Shown one piece after another: positions 62,572 to 64,000 of a stretch of DNA of 64,000 nt. This DNA comes from Azonexus sp. (lineage in GTDB: Bacteria; Pseudomonadota; Gammaproteobacteria; Burkholderiales; Rhodocyclaceae). Below the pieces are notes generated by a model. It was not told the origin of the DNA. It made no database searches and saw nothing but the letters and a program-made list of their open reading frames with translations. Every line of letters starts with the position of its first letter. The stretch's first letter is position 1. A program made the translations under genes and the position numbers. The stretch lies in contig NZ_JAVBXX010000019.1 of NCBI RefSeq assembly GCF_030824335.1, forward strand, positions 171,814 through 235,813. The letters are read 5' to 3'.

Positions 62572-63717
62572 TCACACCATTCCCAACCGCCACAACGACG
62601 TGACTTCTGCCGCCCGTGCAACGTGCAGCGGGTCGCTGCGATCCTGTGCCTTCGGGTGTTGCGGTCGGGTATCCAGCCGGCCGAGCACCTGCAAGCCGGC
62701 GCCGGCGATCCAGCCCAGGAGTTCGTCGCGCGAACGCAGTTCGAGGTGTTCGGCGATATCGGAAATGATCAGCCAACCTTCACCGCCCGGTGTCAGGTGC
62801 GCGGCCAATCCGCCGAGAAAACCGCGCAGCATGCGCGAATCGGGGTCGTAGACCGCGTATTCGATGGGCGAACTCGGTTGCGCCGGCAACCAGGGCGGAT
62901 TGCAGACAATCAGCGGGGCGCGACCAGGCGGGAACAGATCGGCTTCGATGATCTGTACTTTTGCGGTCAACCCGAGTTTTTCGATATTTTCCGTCGCACA
63001 GGCCAGCGCCCGTGGCGCCATGTCGGTGCCGACTACCGACAGGCCGCGCCGGGCGAGTACAGCGGCGAGAATGCCGGAACCGGTGCCGATGTCGAACGCC
63101 TGCGGGGCATCGGCGATGGCAGCGCAGCCGGCCGGCAATGGCGCCTGGGCGACCAGATCAACGTATTCCCCGCGCACCGGCGAGAACACACCGTAATGCG
63201 GATGAATGCTCCCCTGTACGGCGGCCACCGGCACGCCTTTCTTGCGCCATTCGTGGGCGCTGATCACGGCCAGCAATTCACGTAACGCGACGACGCTATT
63301 GCTGCCATCCGGCTTGCCCCAGGCTTCGCGGCAAGCCGGGCGAACATCCTGGGCACGGCGCAGCGGCAGCTTGTAATCTGGGCCGAGCGGCACCAGCAGG
63401 CGGGCCAGCAAGGCAGCGCGCCGCCCCTGACGCTCGCGATGGCGGGCAAAGGCCTGGGCCGGCAATGCACTGTGGTCCGATGTGGCCGCGATATGCCGAT
63501 CGACGCGGCGGGTCAGCGCCTGCATCAGTTGCCGGGCGTTCATCCAGTCGCCGCGCCAGAGCAACGCATGACCATCAGTCAGCGCAGCGAAAGCGGCGTC
63601 GGCGGACAGGCTGTCGTCGACCACTTCCAGGGTTTGCGGTGCGGGCAGGCCGGCTTCGGAGCGCCAGCGCGCGCGGCGGGTCTGACCGTTTTCGGGCCAT
63701 TCAAGAGTCGTGTGCAT
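62572..63717 (-). CDS. Class I SAM-dependent methyltransferase (NPPW-type, PrmC/RlmG-like)
   Basis: 381 aa. The N-terminal ~150 residues form a separate domain; the C-terminal Rossmann fold has motif I AFDIGTGSGILAAVLARRG and catalytic NPPW in IVCNPPWLPAQP. NPPW/NPPY proteins of this layout act on the amide of Gln in release factors or ribosomal proteins or on rRNA guanines; I cannot decide. It lies downstream of rnpB on the same strand and upstream of the histidine kinase. Confidence 0.82.
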   Translation of the reverse strand: MHTTLEWPENGQTRRARWRSEAGLPAPQTLEVVDDSLSADAAFAALTDGHALLWRGDWMNARQLMQALTRRVDRHIAATSDHSALPAQAFARHRERQGRRAALLARLLVPLGPDYKLPLRRAQDVRPACREAWGKPDGSNSVVALRELLAVISAHEWRKKGVPVAAVQGSIHPHYGVFSPVRGEYVDLVAQAPLPAGCAAIADAPQAFDIGTGSGILAAVLARRGLSVVGTDMAPRALACATENIEKLGLTAKVQIIEADLFPPGRAPLIVCNPPWLPAQPSSPIEYAVYDPDSRMLRGFLGGLAAHLTPGGEGWLIISDIAEHLELRSRDELLGWIAGAGLQVLGRLDTRPQHPKAQDRSDPLHVARAAEVTSLWRLGMV

Positions 63718-63834
63718 GGCGCGATGATACCTGCAGCGAGAAAATCGGGAATCCTGCGCCCGAGGAAAGCAAGCTTGGCCCTGCGGCCAAAAATGGCAAT
63801 TTCAGCGGGTCGACCGCAGAAATACAGCAAAAAT

Positions 63835-64000
63835 AGTGGAAAGCCGGCCGATAAGCCGGGTTCTGTTCCTCCCTTTCGGGATTCGGCAATCATTCCTCTA
63901 GGCCTGCCGTCACCGACAGGCTCAAGCAACCTACCCGGAAGCAGCGCGGGCCACGCCTCAGCTTCCCTATTTGGTCTTGCTCCGGATGGGGTTTACCGTG
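63835..64000 (-). ncRNA. rnpB: RNase P RNA (type A), 3' part
   Basis: The - strand matches the universal 3' half of bacterial RNase P RNA: GGTAAACCCCATCCGG-GCAAGACCAAATAGGG, CCGGGTAGGTTGCTTGAG, CCTAGAGGAATGATTGCC and ACAGAACCCGGCTTATCGG, in this order. The gene is cut by the window edge. The catalytic RNA trims pre-tRNA 5' ends. The 3' end is followed by a short T-run (A-run at 63829-63833). Confidence 0.95.

Overview
The window reads as a chromosomal segment of a betaproteobacterium, most likely Rhodocyclales (Dechloromonas/Azonexus-like). This is inferred from the high GC content, the dcw cluster order, the betaproteobacterial porin, rpe followed by trpEGDC, and a two-domain KaiC with KaiB. 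No database search was possible. Almost all of it is packed core genome; I see no insertion sequence, integrase, tRNA, CRISPR array or rRNA operon.

Left part (1-13.5 kb, mostly + strand). The window opens with the tail of a PiT-type phosphate transporter and glnS. A tightly overlapping block follows: a small Cys protein, an AbiEii-like nucleotidyltransferase, a small partner, an N6-adenine methyltransferase and pyrF. Next come a YpfJ-type zinc peptidase, a thioredoxin-like protein and an M23 peptidase. Then there is a convergent CheX-like (DUF3334) gene, a cysteine-cluster protein, a palindrome-rich 325 bp gap and an unknown gene. A MacA/MacB-like exporter with one ATPase and two FtsX-type permeases closes this part.

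Middle (13.5-33 kb). phaJ and an RsuA/RluF-type pseudouridine synthase converge across a 27-bp tandem repeat; an FKBP lies next to the latter. The rplU-rpmA and obgE-proB group follows, then a porin. The trpEGDC operon is preceded by a previously unlisted 18-codon reading frame with three Trp codons and by mutually exclusive RNA pairings, which suggests attenuation. After that come rpe, apaG, a methyltransferase, an AI-2E family permease, argJ, secA, an M23 protein and dciA.

dcw cluster (32.8-50.5 kb, - strand). The order is mraZ-rsmH-ftsL-ftsI-murE-murF-mraY-murD-ftsW-murG-murC-ddlB-ftsQ-ftsA-ftsZ-lpxC, with nearly every junction overlapping. Upstream of mraZ there is a 10-bp-periodic MraZ operator that overlaps both the -10 element and the start region. 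Between mraZ and dsbC lies a TATAAT followed about 150 bp later by a near-perfect intrinsic terminator, a candidate small RNA.

Right part (50.5-64 kb). dsbC, a UbiH-type monooxygenase, a low-complexity protein and HU precede ahpC-ahpF, which has an OxyR-like operator. A five-gene - strand cluster follows: histidine kinase, NarL-type regulator, PAS-GGDEF-EAL protein, KaiC and KaiB. It contains a perfect 30-bp palindrome between the regulator and the c-di-GMP gene. The window ends with a class I methyltransferase and the 3' part of the RNase P RNA.

The most interesting items are the Kai/two-component/c-di-GMP cluster with its palindrome, the trp leader, the intergenic RNA candidate next to mraZ, and the nucleotidyltransferase-methyltransferase block fused translationally to pyrF.
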